A stretch of DNA of 64,000 nucleotides from Hyalella azteca (Eukaryota > Arthropoda > Malacostraca > Amphipoda > Hyalellidae): positions 806,001 to 870,000 of the forward strand of contig NW_025934720.1 of assembly GCF_000764305.2 (NCBI RefSeq), in the 5' to 3' direction. Within the stretch, counting starts at the first letter, position 1; every line of letters starts with the position of its first letter. Below are positions 61,326 to 64,000 of the stretch, piece after piece. A program made the position numbers and the translations under genes. The notes beneath the pieces are model-generated. The model ran no database searches and was not told where the DNA came from. It saw only the letters and a list, made by a program, of their open reading frames with translations.

Positions 61326-62757
61326 AATACAACCACTGCTCTCAGTATATTTACTGATTGTAAACTAATTAAGTCTTCAGGGCTTATGTGTTCAAGTGTT
61401 TCAGAGGACCTTAAATTAATTGAAAAAGAAGAAGAAAATGCTGAAAAATTGCTTGATACTGAGACCCTTAAACTGGTTGACTGCTTAATGCCCTTAAACT
61501 GGAATAGCAAGTTTTCTAAATTCACGAATGAGACTATAGTAATTAATTGATCGTGAATTTCACCTCTTGAATTCTTTCCTTTAATTGCAGTGTTAATTTT
61601 GTATACGTCTGATCAATTTCCCTTGTTCTAGTAGAAGGTGTTTCAGAGGCCTCGAAATTATAACCACTCTGATATGATTGGTGAATAGGTGAACCCTTCA
61701 CTTGATTTACTAAATCAAATATACCCCTAAGGCAGGTTGGTTTCTCTTTCATTGAGCAATTATCAAGTTAGAATAACCGTGACCAAAGCAGTGACATGGT
61801 TGTTCATTCTGAGTTCTGTTGGAGTTTGCAACTCATTTGACGGCTAAATATTTGCATTAAAACACGATTAGAATACAACATTGGGAAGAAATGAGCTTCG
61901 AACGTCCGTTTTAAAGAGAACATGTACACATAGAAAAAAAATTTTATGTACAGACGATTAATTTATTTGAAACTTGGTACACATTATATATGTAGAATAT
62001 AAATCAAAAATTTTTTTGTTCATTTAAATTTTTCGAAAGAAAATGAAATAAAACGTGAAATTCATAGAAAACGGCAAAAGAGGGTGTACTGTAAAAATCG
62101 AGCTCTTCATTCAATTAACGTGCTACAATATCGCGAGAAATACCATTCGATTCGTCAAACCATATCTAGCGATCATCCGGTTATTTTTTCAAATTTTTTA
62201 GTTTATTTTTATTTTTCTAATTTTTTCGATATGGCCTCCCCCCTCATTTCTTCAATATATAATAAAAAAAAAAGAAATCAGAAAAGGGAACGGATGATGG
62301 CTAGAGCTGGTCTTTACAAATCGAATGGTGTATCTCTCAATGCTGTAGCTTGAAAATCATAGGAGAAGATAGCTTTTTAAGATGAAAATGTTTTCAGGAG
62401 GGCCAAATAACTAAAATTTATTGAAAAAAAGAAAATGCTGAAAAAATTGTTTGATACTGTGAGACCTCAAGCTTTTCCATTGCCAATTACTTGTACCGAG
62501 GATGCCCTCACGCGTCTTTAGACTTATTCTTGTCCAGTTTAACGCAAATAAAAAGCTATAGATATTGTTTTTCTTATATATTTATTCAAATGGTCATTTT
62601 ATAAAATTTCAAAACGACCTGACTCAAAAAGTATTTCATATGCATCCATAATCCATGGTTGTTGCTTTACTGAACACGTCTTCTTTGCAGCTTTAAATCG
62701 AGTACAAACATATTGCAATTAACGCGAATAATGAGCTATAAATACAGATATAATTAA

Positions 62758-62893
62758 ATACATGTTCATTTCATACATGTCTCATGTTCATACATTTCAA
62801 ATACATGTTCATACATTTCAAATACATGTTCATACATTTTAAATACATGTTCAAATACATGTTTTCGTACATTTCAAATGCATGTTCATTTCA
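62758..62893. repeat. tandem repeat of about 21 bp (acatttcaaatacatgttcat)
   Basis: Five to six imperfect units of catttcaaatacatgttca occur inside an insertion in the 5' intron of tspan-3. Confidence 0.85.
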
Positions 62894-63680
62894 TAAAGTT
62901 CGAAACGCTCTCACGAGAAACCGAAAAAGAGCTAAAGCACTGGGGTTCTTCATTTAATGCTAAATAGTTCTCTCTAAAAATGAGAATAAAAAACAGAAAA
63001 CTACATTTCGTCGATAACATAGAGTACATTCTCCCCTTATAATGATGCGTGCATTACTTTTGATGCTTCATTCCTTGTGCGCCGGTGAATCCTTGATTAG
63101 CAATTGAAATCTTACCTATTGTGTTTTACATCAGTGAACGGCAGGTTTAGTTTAGAGTATTATTCATATAATGTGGTTCTAAATAATGATTCATATTATC
63201 TGTTTATTTTTAGGCTATGCGAACGAATACCATAACTCTACTTCATTAGTGTTCTATAATCTAATGAACAGAGCATTATAGCTGTTGAACTTCTTATTTA
63301 AAAAATTGGTTGAATCGTGTGATAATTCATTATGTGATTAGCACGTTATCTGCTAATGAGTGCAATATCATGTTACTGGTTACAAGTCTAATTAGGGTTA
63401 ACATATATTTAACCCTGATTTGATAAAATATGAACAGCACACCTTTTTTCACACACACAAAGATTACACCAAGCAATCGAAGCACGTGCGTAGACACCTC
63501 TTATTTATAAATTTAGTATTCACAATACAGCTCTGACTTACTTTATATTTTAAAATTCATGTATCGTATAGGTATCCTTTCATTAACGTAAGAACATGTT
63601 TTGAATAACTAGAAACCTACAAAGAAGAACTGGATCACCATAATTCTTTATGTGTTCAGGAGGTTCTCTATACGACTTAC

Positions 63681-63745
63681 CTGATCAACTGTAGTCCTGG
63701 CGGGAAGTGAGTAACTCTTTCTCTGAACTCTTACTCAACTATACT
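63681..63745 (-). other. noncoding first exon of tspan-3 (predicted)
   Basis: On the minus strand it runs from the initiator A at 63745 to GATCAG|gtaagtcg at 63680. The exon end and donor match the tspan-2 equivalent at 43995. It contains no ATG. Confidence 0.6.
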
Positions 63746-63900
63746 GAGACCATATCAGCGTTATCATCTTTATATATAGTGCATGTTTTTATCGGCTAAG
63801 GTTCTTGTCTCAGAAGCCGACTGATGTATGCTATCAATAGAATAATTAATAGTGAAGACTGGGTTCTTTGTGCATGATATCATCCTCATTGCGTCAATGC
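63745..63900 (-). promoter_or_regulatory. TATA/initiator promoter of tspan-3
   Basis: TATATAAAG, with its TATAAAG starting at 63774, and the initiator TCAGT with A at 63745 are 29 bases apart, exactly as in tspan-2. Upstream, tcctcattgcgtcaatgcaa (minus complement) is conserved in single copy, but the CRE before it reads atgatatcat instead of tgacgtcat. Confidence 0.7.
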
Positions 63901-64000
63901 AATTTAAAACCAACGTTATCATTTTAAATGCTGATTTAATGATTTCATTCTGATCCTGCTAGCCCGGCTGCTTCGTCGGAACTATTCGCTGGTAATTTAG

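Larger units (their letters stand above)
60560..64000 (-). repeat. duplicated block with the tspan-3 promoter, reaching the window end
   Basis: Partner of 42546-44340. It is interrupted at about 60830-61490 (contains SINE copy 3) and about 61915-63040. The duplicate is still matching at the last bases of the window (cggaactattcgctgg), so its outer end is not seen. Confidence 0.85.

Overview
The window is a gene-sparse, AT-rich piece of an animal genome, most likely an arthropod and probably an insect. The reasons are introns with GT..AG borders, canonical TATA/initiator promoters, degraded Tc1, mariner and hAT DNA transposons, a CR1/jockey-type non-LTR retrotransposon, and two exons that read as the L27-domain start of discs large (dlg). 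The species cannot be named from this sequence. Most of the 60-240 aa open reading frames are chance frames in AT-rich noncoding DNA.

Plus strand: two coding exons of dlg lie at 3978..3996 (first six codons) and 13311..13442 (L27 domain), separated by a 9.3 kb intron. I could not find the next dlg exon, so the rest of the window may lie inside the following dlg intron. In that case everything on the minus strand is nested antisense to dlg.

Minus strand: three complete tetraspanin genes can be assembled exon by exon with consistent phase-0 junctions. They are tspan-1 (17177..19417, 5 coding exons, 239 aa), tspan-2 (31592..35955, 6 coding exons, 231 aa) and tspan-3 (49690..59341, 6 coding exons, 239 aa). 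All have four membrane segments and a large extracellular loop with CCG and GCC motifs and six cysteines. tspan-2 and tspan-3 are a tandem duplication that includes introns, 3' UTR and a noncoding first exon with a TATA/initiator promoter (TSS about 44073 and 63745). The duplicated blocks are about 30.5-44.3 kb and about 48.4 kb to the window end. They differ mainly by later insertions: a fold-back hAT element plus 4 kb of other DNA in the first, and a palindromic mariner fragment and a 2.8 kb retrotransposon in the second.

The most unusual signal is repeated amplification of exon borders. The 3' edge of dlg exon 2 with its splice donor is reiterated about 8 times (30 bp period). The 3' edge of tetraspanin exon 2 with its donor is reiterated 6-7 times in both tspan-2 and tspan-3 (about 52-61 bp period). 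The terminal coding exon of tspan-2 is reiterated 5 times (about 35 bp period), which creates a new stop codon and C-terminus. The retrotransposon in tspan-3 landed inside one of these donor units.

Other contents are a SINE-like family with a (GTTAT)n tail in three copies (one nested in the retrotransposon), two Tc1-like elements (8.0-9.3 kb and 45.6-47.2 kb), a 150 bp tandem repeat at 5.7-6.1 kb, a degenerate minisatellite at 28.8-29.3 kb, and several smaller repeats.
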